A DNA stretch of 64,000 nucleotides. Source: Pontiella sulfatireligans (GTDB lineage: Bacteria > Verrucomicrobiota > Kiritimatiellia > Kiritimatiellales > Pontiellaceae). Below are positions 7,658 to 16,998 of the stretch, in pieces. Each line of letters opens with the position of its first letter. The first letter of the stretch is position 1. The DNA lies in the NCBI RefSeq assembly GCF_900890705.1, contig NZ_CAAHFH010000003.1, positions 310,001-374,000 of the forward strand. The letters are read 5' to 3'. The translations under genes were made by a program, and so were the position numbers. The notes beneath the pieces were generated by a model. That model was given only the letters and a program-made list of their open reading frames with translations. It searched no databases and was not told where the DNA came from.

Positions 7658-8575
7658 TTAGCGCCACGGTCCGCCGGGGTCCCAATTTGATTCGAAGGGG
7701 GTGTTGTCAATCTGAGCTTCAACCATGGGGCGGAAAAACGTCTGCAACCAAGTGACTACCTCCTCAAACTGGTTTGGTGCGATATCCTGAATGCCCTGCT
7801 TTCGTAGGAAGGCCGTCCATTGCGTTTGTTTCCCAGCGGTTCGGGCAAAACGCGCGCTGAAAAAATCATCCTCCAGCCGAAACGGAGTGTGGCGATGCTC
7901 AAAGGTGGCGGCGCAGGCCTTTTGCAGCTCGGTCCCGGATAAAGCGGCATGCTGGGTGATATTCCAAATATCGTAAAAATCCTTCATGCGACTGTTCAGG
8001 GTTCCCAGCTTGACCATGGTTTCGAATTTTTCGGCGATTACCGTCAGTTGGTGATAGCAGCGCAGCTGCGGCGCGGGAAAGTCGAGGATGGAAGGAAGTA
8101 TGGCCGGAATCGCATCGGGAACCAAGGCATCGCCAAAGCCGATGTCGATCTGTAAGGGAATCCGGCTTTTTTCCAGATAGGCGAAGGTGCGTATACGCAC
8201 GCCTTCATAGTCGGCATCTTCCTTGATCCGCTCGGCGCGGATATTTTCAAGATCAAACCGGACGCCGTCATCTTCGACCACGGTTTCGCAAACATCCCTC
8301 GCGATATGTTCCAGATTGACGAGGGAGTTTTTGGTAAAGCCGAGCAGGTCTATGTCGAGTGTGGTGCGCCGTTCGTATTCAGTTTGCCACACGGCGAAAA
8401 GCAGTGCCCCCTTTAACACGAACTGATCGGAGTGCTCCGATTGAGATAACCGATAGAGGAACCGCTCCATGGCATAGCGCTGGAGCAGTTCCTGATATAC
8501 CCGCCCCGTCTCGCGGGCTTTGTTTTGCAGGCGAGCCTTGACCGATGCGGCAAGATTTTTTGGTGCCGGGCTCAC
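7658..8575 (-). CDS. abiEii: AbiEii-type nucleotidyltransferase toxin
   Basis: The protein has 305 residues. It shows the DNA polymerase beta-type nucleotidyltransferase signature of the AbiEii/AbiGii family: FVLKGALLF around 52-60, then TLDIDLLG around 72-79 with the catalytic aspartates, and the downstream KDFYDIWNI motif near 200. Family members act as toxins in type IV toxin-antitoxin/abortive infection systems and can modify tRNA. The start is a GTG overlapping the TGA of the antitoxin gene by four bases (GTGA), so the two are translationally coupled. No truncation is apparent. Confidence 0.88.
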   Translation of the reverse strand: MSPAPKNLAASVKARLQNKARETGRVYQELLQRYAMERFLYRLSQSEHSDQFVLKGALLFAVWQTEYERRTTLDIDLLGFTKNSLVNLEHIARDVCETVVEDDGVRFDLENIRAERIKEDADYEGVRIRTFAYLEKSRIPLQIDIGFGDALVPDAIPAILPSILDFPAPQLRCYHQLTVIAEKFETMVKLGTLNSRMKDFYDIWNITQHAALSGTELQKACAATFEHRHTPFRLEDDFFSARFARTAGKQTQWTAFLRKQGIQDIAPNQFEEVVTWLQTFFRPMVEAQIDNTPFESNWDPGGPWR

Positions 8576-9165
8576 AGCGAAGCCTCCAGATAAGGCCGCA
8601 TCACTTCTTCAACCCGGCATATCCGCGCATAGTGCATGATCTTGTTCCCATCGAACCGATAACGCTCCCGATATAGTTTGAGGGCTTCGAGCACAACATC
8701 CGTGCCGATCTGGTTGCGAAACTTGAAGCAGTCTGCAATCGTTTTTTCAACGCAGTACACCTTAACGGAAAGATCGGCCATGGATCGGGTTTCAATGCCT
8801 TCGGAGTAGGCCTCCCCGGAAAAGCGATGGACCGAGAGGGGCGGGTTCTTCAGGACGGGAATCCGGCTCGTTCTCGGAAGCGCGATGAAAATCTGTCTCG
8901 GTATTTCCGTGGTGATTTCATGGAAGGAGAGCGCCGAAAGCAGGCAGAGTACCGCACGGGGATATTTAAGGCTTACCGCAACCAGATCAGGATCGGCGAC
9001 CGGGGGCAGGCTGGCCAGTCGATAAATCCCCCGGGCAATCGGTACAACAACCCCTTTGTCGCGCAGGTGGTAAAGCATGTAGCGGCTCATGCCGGCTGCC
9101 AGCGCCTCGTTCATGCGAAGCTGCCCGCCATGCTTCTTGAATAGTTTTTCAATCGACCGATCCAT
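8572..9165 (-). CDS. abiEi: AbiEi-type antitoxin with winged-helix domain
   Basis: The protein has 197 residues from the ATG at 9165. An in-frame ATG at 9183 would add six residues but lacks a ribosome binding site and would leave almost no leader; GCAGG precedes the chosen start. The N-terminus (LRMNEALAAGMSRYMLYHLRDKG) is a winged-helix DNA-binding region, and GIYRL plus VYCVEKTIADCFKFRN are typical AbiEi/AbiEi_4 features. Family members neutralise the AbiEii toxin and repress their own promoter by binding inverted repeats; one is present upstream (9179-9196). The gene is first in a two-gene operon with abiEii. Confidence 0.88.
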   Translation of the reverse strand: MDRSIEKLFKKHGGQLRMNEALAAGMSRYMLYHLRDKGVVVPIARGIYRLASLPPVADPDLVAVSLKYPRAVLCLLSALSFHEITTEIPRQIFIALPRTSRIPVLKNPPLSVHRFSGEAYSEGIETRSMADLSVKVYCVEKTIADCFKFRNQIGTDVVLEALKLYRERYRFDGNKIMHYARICRVEEVMRPYLEASL

Positions 9166-9178
9166 AAGACAACCTGCA

Positions 9179-9227
9179 CACATTTGTTAATATGTGGATA
9201 CATAATGTCTTGTGCGGATGAGATCAA
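9179..9227 (-). promoter_or_regulatory. AbiE-operon promoter with inverted repeat
   Basis: On the minus strand TTGATC (9227-9222) and TATGTA (9204-9199) are 17 bp apart. An inverted repeat CACAT-N8-ATGTG (9196-9179) covers the predicted start of transcription. Position and form fit the AbiEi autoregulation known for this family; the match to any specific operator is not claimed. Confidence 0.5.
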
Positions 9228-10213
9228 CTTTTTTCCAACCGAAATTAAATGCAGGGCGAGGGGAATGACTTTCAATCGGCAGTGTTTCCGAAACCCTGAG
9301 GGCTCCCATCGGAGTCATATTCTTTCGTGGCTGGCTGATTTAATCCAGCGCTCTCTACATGTTGTGTTTTAGGGCGAAAATATCGCCAAATTTAACCATG
9401 GGTGGTACCTAATTGCGCCGACTTGAGTCAATCAGCCACCCACGTATTCTTTTCATTTTTGAAACTGGTTCGGCACTGGGGTCATGATGTGGAAAATGGC
9501 GATATGGCGAAGGGTTAACTGTTTGAAAAAGGGTGGTCTTTGGTGGGTAAAACCCTTTGCATGGCCCAAGTGCATAGGTTTTTTGCCTGCATCCAAGGCT
9601 TGATCATTAATTTATAGAACCGATAACCCATTCGTCCATCGAGCCGCTTACCGATGAGGAGATGAAGGAGATTGCGAATATTGACAAAAACTGCCGGCTA
9701 ATCAAAGGGCAGGTCTTTACCTGGGAAGGAAGTTCCGGATGGGAAGACCTCTGGGATTTGGACGGAACCATCACTGAATAATTACTTATTACAGGAGACC
9801 AACATGCAAGAAATTCCAGCAACGACGATCGGGGGCTATGCCGATCTACACCGCCCTCGGCATCGACTGGAAAGCCGCCTACATGCCCGTCCGAAGCGAG
9901 GTGGTCCTGTCGCGTTTTTGTAGTGCCTCCGGAAACGCTTTCGTTGATTTACAAGAGGTTACGTCAGTGAATAAGAAACTCGAGTTAATCATGGATCTGA
10001 TCAGCGCATTCGATGCTCTGTTATTGGGGTGCCTATTGCAGATCAGTTCCAGAACGATGAGGGTATGCTGCAGTAGTCTGCCCACATCACGGTTCGACCG
10101 GATTTGTTCAAAAAATGTGTTCACCTATCAGTGCAACCGGCATCTGTCGTGTAAAGGGTGCTTCCGTTTGAAGGCCATGTCGTAAAAGTTGGAATACCGC
10201 AAAAAGGGTAGAA
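9228..10213. other. Gene-poor stretch with gene debris
   Basis: About 1 kb without an intact gene. It contains the aldo/keto reductase tail (9611-9781). About 20 bp further is an ACAGGAG ribosome binding site and an ATG at 9804 opening MQEIPATTIGG, which quickly runs into unrelated sequence with early stops. A short in-frame stretch at 9838-9900 (LGIDWKAAYMP) looks protein-derived but could not be assigned. The pattern suggests deletion and rejoining of several genes between the defence genes and the polysaccharide region. Confidence 0.5.
9611..9781 (+). pseudogene. C-terminal remnant of an aldo/keto reductase
   Basis: An open stretch of about 56 codons ends at TAA (9779-9781) and follows directly after an in-frame stop. 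It contains SSIEPLTDEEMKEIANID and then GQVFTWEG and WEDLWD, which resemble the end of aldo/keto reductases (the LxxEEMxxIxxLD helix and tail). No start codon or upstream domain is present, so only the last sixth of the gene remains. Confidence 0.5.
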
Positions 10214-13200
10214 ATGCGTTTTAAAACGAAAGTCAGCCGAAAAAAGCGCATGGGAATTCCAAGGGTTGGAACTCTGGTCCTGTTGTTGCGCGGCACGGCG
10301 ATGGCGACCGATTACCTGCTTTATGTTGATCAAGGCCATCCGGCCGCTTCAGACACCAATGCCGGTACGTCCCTGGACTTCCCCGTTCTTACCCTCGCTC
10401 GCGGGCTGGATTTGGCCAAAACGCAACTCAACAGCGGTCAAAGCGTTCGCGTGAGTGTCGGAGCCGGAATCTACCGCGAAAATTATTCCATGTACTTGAG
10501 CCCCGGCAGCGCCGCGCAAAGTGCCGCACTTGCGATCGAAGGTGCGCCTTTCGGCGCGACCGTTATCGATGGGACGCTCGACGGCGGTTTCGAGTCGGCC
10601 GGCTGGACGGCCGTGGCTGGCAGTCCGGATGTCTATTCCCATCCGTGGACCTTCTCGTATGGGCTCGATGCCGGGTTCTGGGCGAATTCGCTGGGGAAAG
10701 TGCCATCGGGGCCGGCGTTGCGGCGGGAAATGCTTTTTGTGGACGATCGAATGCTGATGCCCCGCGCGATTGAAGATTATCTATGGGATGATCCGGACGG
10801 GCCCGAGGGAAGCGATGGCGCCTTGGTTTATCAGGGGATTAATGCCGCCGGGCTCGGCGTATTGGATGAGCCCTGGACATTTGCTGTTGCCGACAATGCT
10901 ACTTCGCCGCTGGAGTATCGCGCCCAGCTATTCATGCGGTTGCCGGACGGAATGGACATCAACTCGCTGGGCTCGATTCTTCCGACCCGCCGACTGGACA
11001 GCCCTGAGGCATTGCTGGTTTTCAGCAACAAGGATAACCTCACGTTGCGCAATCTGGTGTTTCGACGGGCAGGCACCCGGTTGGTAAATTCGGCGCTGGA
11101 GTTGAAGGACTGCAACGATGCCCTGATCGAAGATTGCGATGTGCTCAACTGTAATGGACAGGGCCTCGGGTTTTCCGTTGATGGGTTGGTGATGAAGCGG
11201 TGCCGCATTAACTATCATGGTTTGAAGGGCGCGGGACGTATGTTCAACAATAGCTTATTCGTGGATTGCGAATTTAACTATAATTGTTGGCTGGCTGAAC
11301 TAGGTGATTTTCTGAATTTCGACGCGGCGGGCATCAAGCTGGGGCAGGAATCGGAATACACCCTGCTCAAGCGCTGCATTGCTGTCGGCAATCGGGATCA
11401 GGGACTCTGGAATGATGTCGCCACGCTTGGCATCCGCTATGAAGAATGTTTTGCCTATGGCAATGTGAATGGCTCCGGTATCTTTCTGGAATATTCGCAG
11501 GACGATCCGTCGCGCGGTGACGACAGTGCGTATCGTTGTGTTTCGGGATTTAATCAACGGGGCATGCAGTTTTCCAACGCCCGTCGTCCGTCGGCCTCCG
11601 AATGCCTGTTGGTCAACAACACCGAAGTTGAGTTCCGCATTCCGCTCATCACGACCCGTGTGCCCAACAGCGCCGCAACCTACGAAAATTTGGCGTTCAC
11701 CAATAGCTTCATTTACAACCAGCGCGGCGCGGATGTGATCATGGCCGGGAAGACGGCCAGCGATCCCGAACCCCTCTCCATTATGAATTTTGGCGGAAAT
11801 ACCTATTATTCCAGCGATCCAGAGAACGCCTTTCAGGCCGCCGGAGGATTGATCGATGGCTCGCTTTCTGAATGGAAAAGTCATTTAGAAACCGTCGGCG
11901 CGGCAGGGGTGCAAGATGCAACCTCGACCATGACGACCATCCCTGACTATGCAACCGATCCACTCGATTTTGAACCCGGCTCTGCCCTGAGCGCCATGGC
12001 CGAGGGCTGGGATGTTGCGGTTCCGTATGAAGTAATCTGGCCGAGCACAGGTTCTTTTTCCAATGCTTGGAAATTCGGGGAGCCGGAACGTCCCGGTCGC
12101 GCCGGTTATAAAGATGGAAGCTATGTGGTTGTGGCGGGGGGAACCAACGATGCCGGGCATTTTCTTTCCGAGCCGGCTGAGGTCGCGTTTGATCTGATGG
12201 TTCGTGTGGTTGACGTGGAGAATACAGGGCCTGATGCCTGTGCCGGATTGATGGTCCGTGATGCACGGATATCGGGAGCGGGTATGGCGTCGATTTCGGT
12301 CACGGCGGGAAACGGGGTGGTATTTAAAAGCCAGAACTCGGGCGGGCAAAGCAATGCGACCGGTTTTTCCGCCCCGTGCTGGATCCGTTTGGTTCGCAAT
12401 GGTGATACCTTTGATGGATATGCATCGGTTGAGGGTGCGGGCTGGCAACGGGTGGGGAGCGCAACCGTTGCGATGGCAGCACCGTCTGAGGTGGGTCTGT
12501 TTGTTTCCGCTCAGGATGATTCCGCGCTCTGCACCGCGTTGTTTGACGGCTTGAGTACGGACTACGACAGCACGTTGATCGCGACGTATGAGATGGGTTC
12601 GGCCTCTGCTCAGTCCGTTGGGGGCGGCATTGTGGCCGGCGAAATTTTATCCACGGGTGACGGACAGTATTTAACGGATAAAACGCTGGATCCAGATCCG
12701 ACGCCAGATGGCACCCAACCTTTCTTGCAGCGCTATCTCAACAGCGGAAGTCTCTACTTCACGGTATCGCCGGAGGTTGGGTATTCGATTGATTTCCAAA
12801 CCCTGGAATTCGATATGCAGATCCAGAGCGGGGATCGCTGGGTGGAGCTGACGTCCAGCCAGACGGGCACGAATATTCTCTGGTCTGCCCAGAGTTCGGA
12901 TACGTTGGGGTTTATGGAAAGTACCAATCTGATCGGAACCGGTTTCCAGGCTTTGGAAGTGGATCTTTCGTCCTTCCCCGAACTGCAGCATGCGACCAAC
13001 GAGACGGTCTTTACCTTTAGCTATTTTGCTCTCCCGGCGGTAACGGATCGGACGAACTGGCGATTGGATAATCTTCACATAGCGGGCTTGGTGTCCACGC
13101 TTCCGGTATTCGAGCCCGGAGACGTGACGGTCGGTCTTTACGGATCGGATTGCGTATTGAATTGGATGGGTTCTTCTGCGGGAACCTACACGGTGCAAAC

Positions 13201-13327
13201 GCGGACCAACCTGGTTTCCGGGGTATGGGAGAATACAGGCGAAAGCATGCCGGGGCTGGATGGGCCAATGTCCGCCACCAATGCGGTGGATAAACCGCAG
13301 TCGTTTTTCCGGCTCATTGTCGAATAG
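10214..13327 (+). CDS. Large secreted right-handed parallel beta-helix protein
   Basis: The protein has 1037 residues. A basic N-terminus and hydrophobic segment ending in AMA suggest a Sec signal (about 1-31). DUF1565-like entry sequence follows (DTNAGTSLDFPVLTLARGL), then a beta-helix of repeated short strands (about 270-520; NKDNLTLRNLVFR, NDALIEDCDVLNC). Residues about 600-800 form a jelly-roll/LamG-like region. The last 50 residues (YTVQTRTNLVSGVW to SFFRLIVE) match a tail shared with other secreted proteins here. Beta-helix proteins of this sort often are polysaccharide lyases or hydrolases, but no catalytic site can be named. The start has AAAGGG upstream. The next gene is a sulfatase 36 bp away, so they are probably co-transcribed. 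Confidence 0.85.
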   Translation: MRFKTKVSRKKRMGIPRVGTLVLLLRGTAMATDYLLYVDQGHPAASDTNAGTSLDFPVLTLARGLDLAKTQLNSGQSVRVSVGAGIYRENYSMYLSPGSAAQSAALAIEGAPFGATVIDGTLDGGFESAGWTAVAGSPDVYSHPWTFSYGLDAGFWANSLGKVPSGPALRREMLFVDDRMLMPRAIEDYLWDDPDGPEGSDGALVYQGINAAGLGVLDEPWTFAVADNATSPLEYRAQLFMRLPDGMDINSLGSILPTRRLDSPEALLVFSNKDNLTLRNLVFRRAGTRLVNSALELKDCNDALIEDCDVLNCNGQGLGFSVDGLVMKRCRINYHGLKGAGRMFNNSLFVDCEFNYNCWLAELGDFLNFDAAGIKLGQESEYTLLKRCIAVGNRDQGLWNDVATLGIRYEECFAYGNVNGSGIFLEYSQDDPSRGDDSAYRCVSGFNQRGMQFSNARRPSASECLLVNNTEVEFRIPLITTRVPNSAATYENLAFTNSFIYNQRGADVIMAGKTASDPEPLSIMNFGGNTYYSSDPENAFQAAGGLIDGSLSEWKSHLETVGAAGVQDATSTMTTIPDYATDPLDFEPGSALSAMAEGWDVAVPYEVIWPSTGSFSNAWKFGEPERPGRAGYKDGSYVVVAGGTNDAGHFLSEPAEVAFDLMVRVVDVENTGPDACAGLMVRDARISGAGMASISVTAGNGVVFKSQNSGGQSNATGFSAPCWIRLVRNGDTFDGYASVEGAGWQRVGSATVAMAAPSEVGLFVSAQDDSALCTALFDGLSTDYDSTLIATYEMGSASAQSVGGGIVAGEILSTGDGQYLTDKTLDPDPTPDGTQPFLQRYLNSGSLYFTVSPEVGYSIDFQTLEFDMQIQSGDRWVELTSSQTGTNILWSAQSSDTLGFMESTNLIGTGFQALEVDLSSFPELQHATNETVFTFSYFALPAVTDRTNWRLDNLHIAGLVSTLPVFEPGDVTVGLYGSDCVLNWMGSSAGTYTVQTRTNLVSGVWENTGESMPGLDGPMSATNAVDKPQSFFRLIVE

Positions 13328-13363
13328 GTTTTTATAAATGATCACCACAAGGTGGGAGTTCCA

Positions 13364-14803
13364 ATGAATAGACGTTTTTTTATTAGTAGTGGGGTGGCGT
13401 TGGCGGGAGCGGCAATGGCTGCGCCTGTGAAGCGACCGAATATTCTATTCATTTTTTCCGATGACCAGTGCTGGAATGCTCTGGGCTGTCTTGGGAGCGA
13501 GGTAAAAACGCCGAACCTCGACCGTATGGTGGAGCAGGGAACCCTTTTTAATAATGCTTACAACATGGGTGCGTGGCAGGGCGCGGTCTGTATGGCCAGC
13601 CGGACGATGTTGATGACCGGAAAATCGCTGTGGAATGCGCATGCATATGATCAGGATAAAACAAGAAATCCGTCCGATTTCTGGAGCGACCGGTTTAAGC
13701 GATCCGGTTATAAAACCTATTTTGCAGGCAAGTGGCATGTCTCGAATATCAAGCCTCCGCAGATCTACGATGTGACCGGAACGGTGCGACCGGGCATGCC
13801 GGACTATTTTGATCCGGCGATGGGCGGACGGTATCCCTGGAATAAGCGTTTCGCGGGCTATTTCCGTCCCGAAGCGCCGGGTAAAGACAACTGGGATCCG
13901 AGTGATCCGAAATTCGGCGGATTCTGGGAGGGCGGAAAGCACTGGAGTGAGGTGCTGGGAGATGAAAGCATCGGCTTCCTGAAAGATGCCGCGAAGTCGG
14001 AGTTACCGTTTTTTATGCAGTTGGCCTTTAATGCGCCGCATGATCCGCGTCAGTCGCCGAAGAAATATGTGGAGTTGTACCCACTTGATTCGGTTGAGGT
14101 GCCAAAAAACTTTCTGCCGGAAAATCCGTATGCCGATGCCATGCAGTCGGGCAAGGGGCTGCGGGACGAAGATCTCGCCCCGTTCCCGCGAACCGAGTTT
14201 GCCATCAAGACGCACCGGCAGGAGTATTATGCGATTATCACGCATATGGATCATGAGATCGGGCGTATTCTCCATACCTTGGAAAAAACCGGACAGCGCG
14301 AAAACACGATCATTGTATTTACCTCCGATCACGGACTGGCCTGCGGTCAGCATGGACTGGTGGGCAAGCAGAATATGTTTGAGCATAGCATGAAACCGCC
14401 GCTGATTTTTTGCGGGAAGGGAATTCCGCAGGGAAAGACTATTGATGCGCCGGTTTATATGCAGGATCTGATGCCGACCACCCTGGAGCTGGCTGGGGTA
14501 AAGATTCCGTCTGCGGTTGAATTTAAAAGTCTGGTGCCCGTCATCCAAGGTTCGGAAAAAGAGCCGTATTCGGCCATCTACGGCGCTTATAAGATGGCGC
14601 AGCGCATGGTGCGTATGGGGGATATGAAGCTGATCTGGTATCCGGATGCGGACAAATATCTGTTGTTCGATGTAAAAAAGGATCCTCTTGAAATGAACGA
14701 CCTTTCATCCAACTCGGAACAGGCGGGCACGTTGAAGCGTTTAAAGGCCGAGCTGAAACGGCAGCAACGCAAGTTTAACGATCCGATGCTGGTTTCGCAA
14801 TAG
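13364..14803 (+). CDS. Secreted formylglycine-dependent sulfatase (CMASR)
   Basis: The protein has 479 residues. The first 20 form a signal peptide (twin arginine at 3-4, so Tat export is possible). Mature sequence begins with RPNILFIFSDDQ, the metal-binding N-terminus of type I sulfatases. The modified cysteine is C76 in CMASR, a C-x-A-x-R form of the sulfatase signature. FTSDHG around 320 supplies further metal ligands. The ATG at 13364 with AAGGTGG upstream is preferred over an in-frame GTG at 13352. It would remove sulfate esters from a polysaccharide in the periplasm or outside the cell. The next gene starts 2 bp after its stop. Confidence 0.93.
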   Translation: MNRRFFISSGVALAGAAMAAPVKRPNILFIFSDDQCWNALGCLGSEVKTPNLDRMVEQGTLFNNAYNMGAWQGAVCMASRTMLMTGKSLWNAHAYDQDKTRNPSDFWSDRFKRSGYKTYFAGKWHVSNIKPPQIYDVTGTVRPGMPDYFDPAMGGRYPWNKRFAGYFRPEAPGKDNWDPSDPKFGGFWEGGKHWSEVLGDESIGFLKDAAKSELPFFMQLAFNAPHDPRQSPKKYVELYPLDSVEVPKNFLPENPYADAMQSGKGLRDEDLAPFPRTEFAIKTHRQEYYAIITHMDHEIGRILHTLEKTGQRENTIIVFTSDHGLACGQHGLVGKQNMFEHSMKPPLIFCGKGIPQGKTIDAPVYMQDLMPTTLELAGVKIPSAVEFKSLVPVIQGSEKEPYSAIYGAYKMAQRMVRMGDMKLIWYPDADKYLLFDVKKDPLEMNDLSSNSEQAGTLKRLKAELKRQQRKFNDPMLVSQ

Positions 14804-14805
14804 AC

Positions 14806-16998
14806 ATGAGAGTCCTTCTTTTCATAATTTTTGTGGCGACGGTTTGTGCGCGCGGAGCGGAATACACCGTTGATTCCGGCGGAAACGACAACCATCCCGG
14901 AACGCCGGGAAAACCGTTCCGGACCATTTCGAAAGCCGCCTCGCTGATGCAGGCGGGCGACACCTGTCGCATTCTGCCGGGAACCTATCGCGAGAGCGTG
15001 GCTCTTCGGGCGTCGGGAACGGTTGATCTGCCGATCCGTTTTGTCGGTGCGGTGAATGCAGACGGCTCCCCGGCGGTGCGGATTGACGGAACGGATAAAC
15101 TGGACGCAGCGTGGAAAGTGGTTGCGGTAAACGGGGTTCGTGCGTTCGCCGCACCGCTTTCCCGACCAACCAGCCAGCTTTTTTCCAATGATCGGATGAT
15201 GACCGAAGCGCGGTGGCCGGATCAGCGGTTCAACCAGATCTGGGATCGATCGACCTGGGCGAAAAGCGCCAAGGGGAGCCGGAAGGATCTGATGATTTGC
15301 GAGGAGTTGGCGGAAACCGGCGTTGATTGGACGGGGGCGATCGCCACGCTGAATGTCGCGCATCAATTCAAGACCTGGACGCGAAGCGTTCTGGAACATC
15401 GGAAGGGTTCGCCGGAATTTAACTATGAGCTTGGCGAGCGCCTGAACAGCGGCGCCGATGAAGGGCATACGTGGTGGGACGATCGCTTTTATCTAAGCGG
15501 AAAGATCGAGGCGCTGACCTCGCCGGAGGAGTGGTTCTACGATGATGCGAAAGGGCGACTCCTGTTCATTCCTCCGGACGGCCGGGCGCCGAAGAAGGGC
15601 GAGGTGGCGGTCAAAACGCGCGATTTCGGGTTTTCGGGAACAAATCTGGAACATGTGGAGATTTCCGGGATCGGTTTTTTCGGATGCACTTTTGCCTTCC
15701 GGAATTCAAACCATCTGACGGTCGAAAACAGCCGGGTACTGTATCCAAATTATGCCCGGATTCTGAATGGTCCTCTTCTCGAGGTCGAAAATTCCGATGT
15801 GGCGCAGACGTATGTGATCGGCGACAGCAACACAGTACGGAAGGTCAGCGTCGCCTATGGAAACACCGGCGGGATCAAGATGACCGGTAGCGGGAACCTC
15901 ATCGAGAATTGCATCGTGCATGATGTCTGCTGGGGCGGCGGGCTGTCATATCCGTCCGTGATGATTCATTCCAGTAATCGCCAGCCGGGCGATTCAACGG
16001 TGGCGCGCTGCACCATTTTCAATTGCGGCAACCTCGGCATCCGGTTCATGCACCAGAACAATCTGATTGAATACAACCGTGTCTACAATACCGGGCTGGC
16101 CTGCAAGGATATCTCCGCCATTCATACGGGCAGCCCGGCCTGCGCGGGCAGTATTGCCCGCTACAACTGGGTGCACGATTCCCGTGGCAAGGGGATGCGC
16201 GGCGACGACCAGACCCGCGGCCTTACCTTTCACCATAACGTGATCTGGAACTGCGACGAGGGAATGATCGTGAAGGGCGATTTTAACACGTGCTACAACA
16301 ACACCATTCTCGGTTCCGACGGCCATGGCTGCCTGATTATTCCGACGCGTCCCGAGCCGCGGAAATGGTGGGCGAAAAATAAATTTCTGGATGTGCAAAA
16401 TTTAAACAGTGTGTTTTGCAGCAACCTGGTCGAAACGATCTCATATCGCTACGACCCGTTGCCCGGCGACCAGGTTCACTCGAATGTCGAGTTTGCCGGG
16501 CTTCCGTTCAAGGATCGGCTGATCTCGTTCGGTGGCGCGCGTTCCTTCAATCCTGAATGGATTAAGGAATTGGACTCCAATATAGGAGCCTATGAATCCG
16601 GCGTCGAGCCGTGGCGTGCCGGGGCGGATTGGCAGGCCCCGTCCATTGGCATAGAGCTTTCCATCAACGCGGAGGTCGCCCGCGGTTGGAGGCTGGACGC
16701 CCCTCAGAGAGCACCGGTGGTGAGACTGTCGGCGAAGCTGCTGAATTCCAAGCTAAGTGCCGTCTCGCTCAACAAGCTTCAGCAGCTTTATTCCGAATGC
16801 TGGACGCCGAAAGAGGCGGCTACCCGTAAAACGGCCATCCGGAAACGCGGGGAATATGAAGCGGGTTCTGCGGAATACAAGGCGCTCCATGCCCAGGTTG
16901 TCGGTTTACATCGAGCGGCGAATGAATGCCTTCAGGAACGAGCCGGCGAAGTCCTCGCCGGAAGTGAACTCACGCTTTTTTATGAAGTGATGGAATAG
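14806..16998 (+). CDS. Secreted beta-helix protein of the ARWP-motif family
   Basis: The protein has 730 residues. A signal peptide (about 1-16, ending CARGA) is followed by a DUF1565-like segment (NPGTPGKPFRTI-type, LPGTYRESV). Around residues 122-138 is QLFSNDRMMTEARWPD, a motif repeated in three other proteins of this window. A right-handed beta-helix occupies about 270-560 (VENSRVLYPNYARIL, GNLIENCIVHDV). The C-terminus is a short alpha-helical extension and lacks the tail module found in the other large proteins. Activity is unknown; a polysaccharide-cleaving role is inferred from fold and neighbours. It starts 2 bp after the sulfatase stop. Confidence 0.87.
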   Translation: MRVLLFIIFVATVCARGAEYTVDSGGNDNHPGTPGKPFRTISKAASLMQAGDTCRILPGTYRESVALRASGTVDLPIRFVGAVNADGSPAVRIDGTDKLDAAWKVVAVNGVRAFAAPLSRPTSQLFSNDRMMTEARWPDQRFNQIWDRSTWAKSAKGSRKDLMICEELAETGVDWTGAIATLNVAHQFKTWTRSVLEHRKGSPEFNYELGERLNSGADEGHTWWDDRFYLSGKIEALTSPEEWFYDDAKGRLLFIPPDGRAPKKGEVAVKTRDFGFSGTNLEHVEISGIGFFGCTFAFRNSNHLTVENSRVLYPNYARILNGPLLEVENSDVAQTYVIGDSNTVRKVSVAYGNTGGIKMTGSGNLIENCIVHDVCWGGGLSYPSVMIHSSNRQPGDSTVARCTIFNCGNLGIRFMHQNNLIEYNRVYNTGLACKDISAIHTGSPACAGSIARYNWVHDSRGKGMRGDDQTRGLTFHHNVIWNCDEGMIVKGDFNTCYNNTILGSDGHGCLIIPTRPEPRKWWAKNKFLDVQNLNSVFCSNLVETISYRYDPLPGDQVHSNVEFAGLPFKDRLISFGGARSFNPEWIKELDSNIGAYESGVEPWRAGADWQAPSIGIELSINAEVARGWRLDAPQRAPVVRLSAKLLNSKLSAVSLNKLQQLYSECWTPKEAATRKTAIRKRGEYEAGSAEYKALHAQVVGLHRAANECLQERAGEVLAGSELTLFYEVME

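Noticed and set aside
9607..9822. A 71-codon frame on the minus strand
   Set aside because: The opposite strand carries a recognisable aldo/keto reductase tail; the minus frame has no features.
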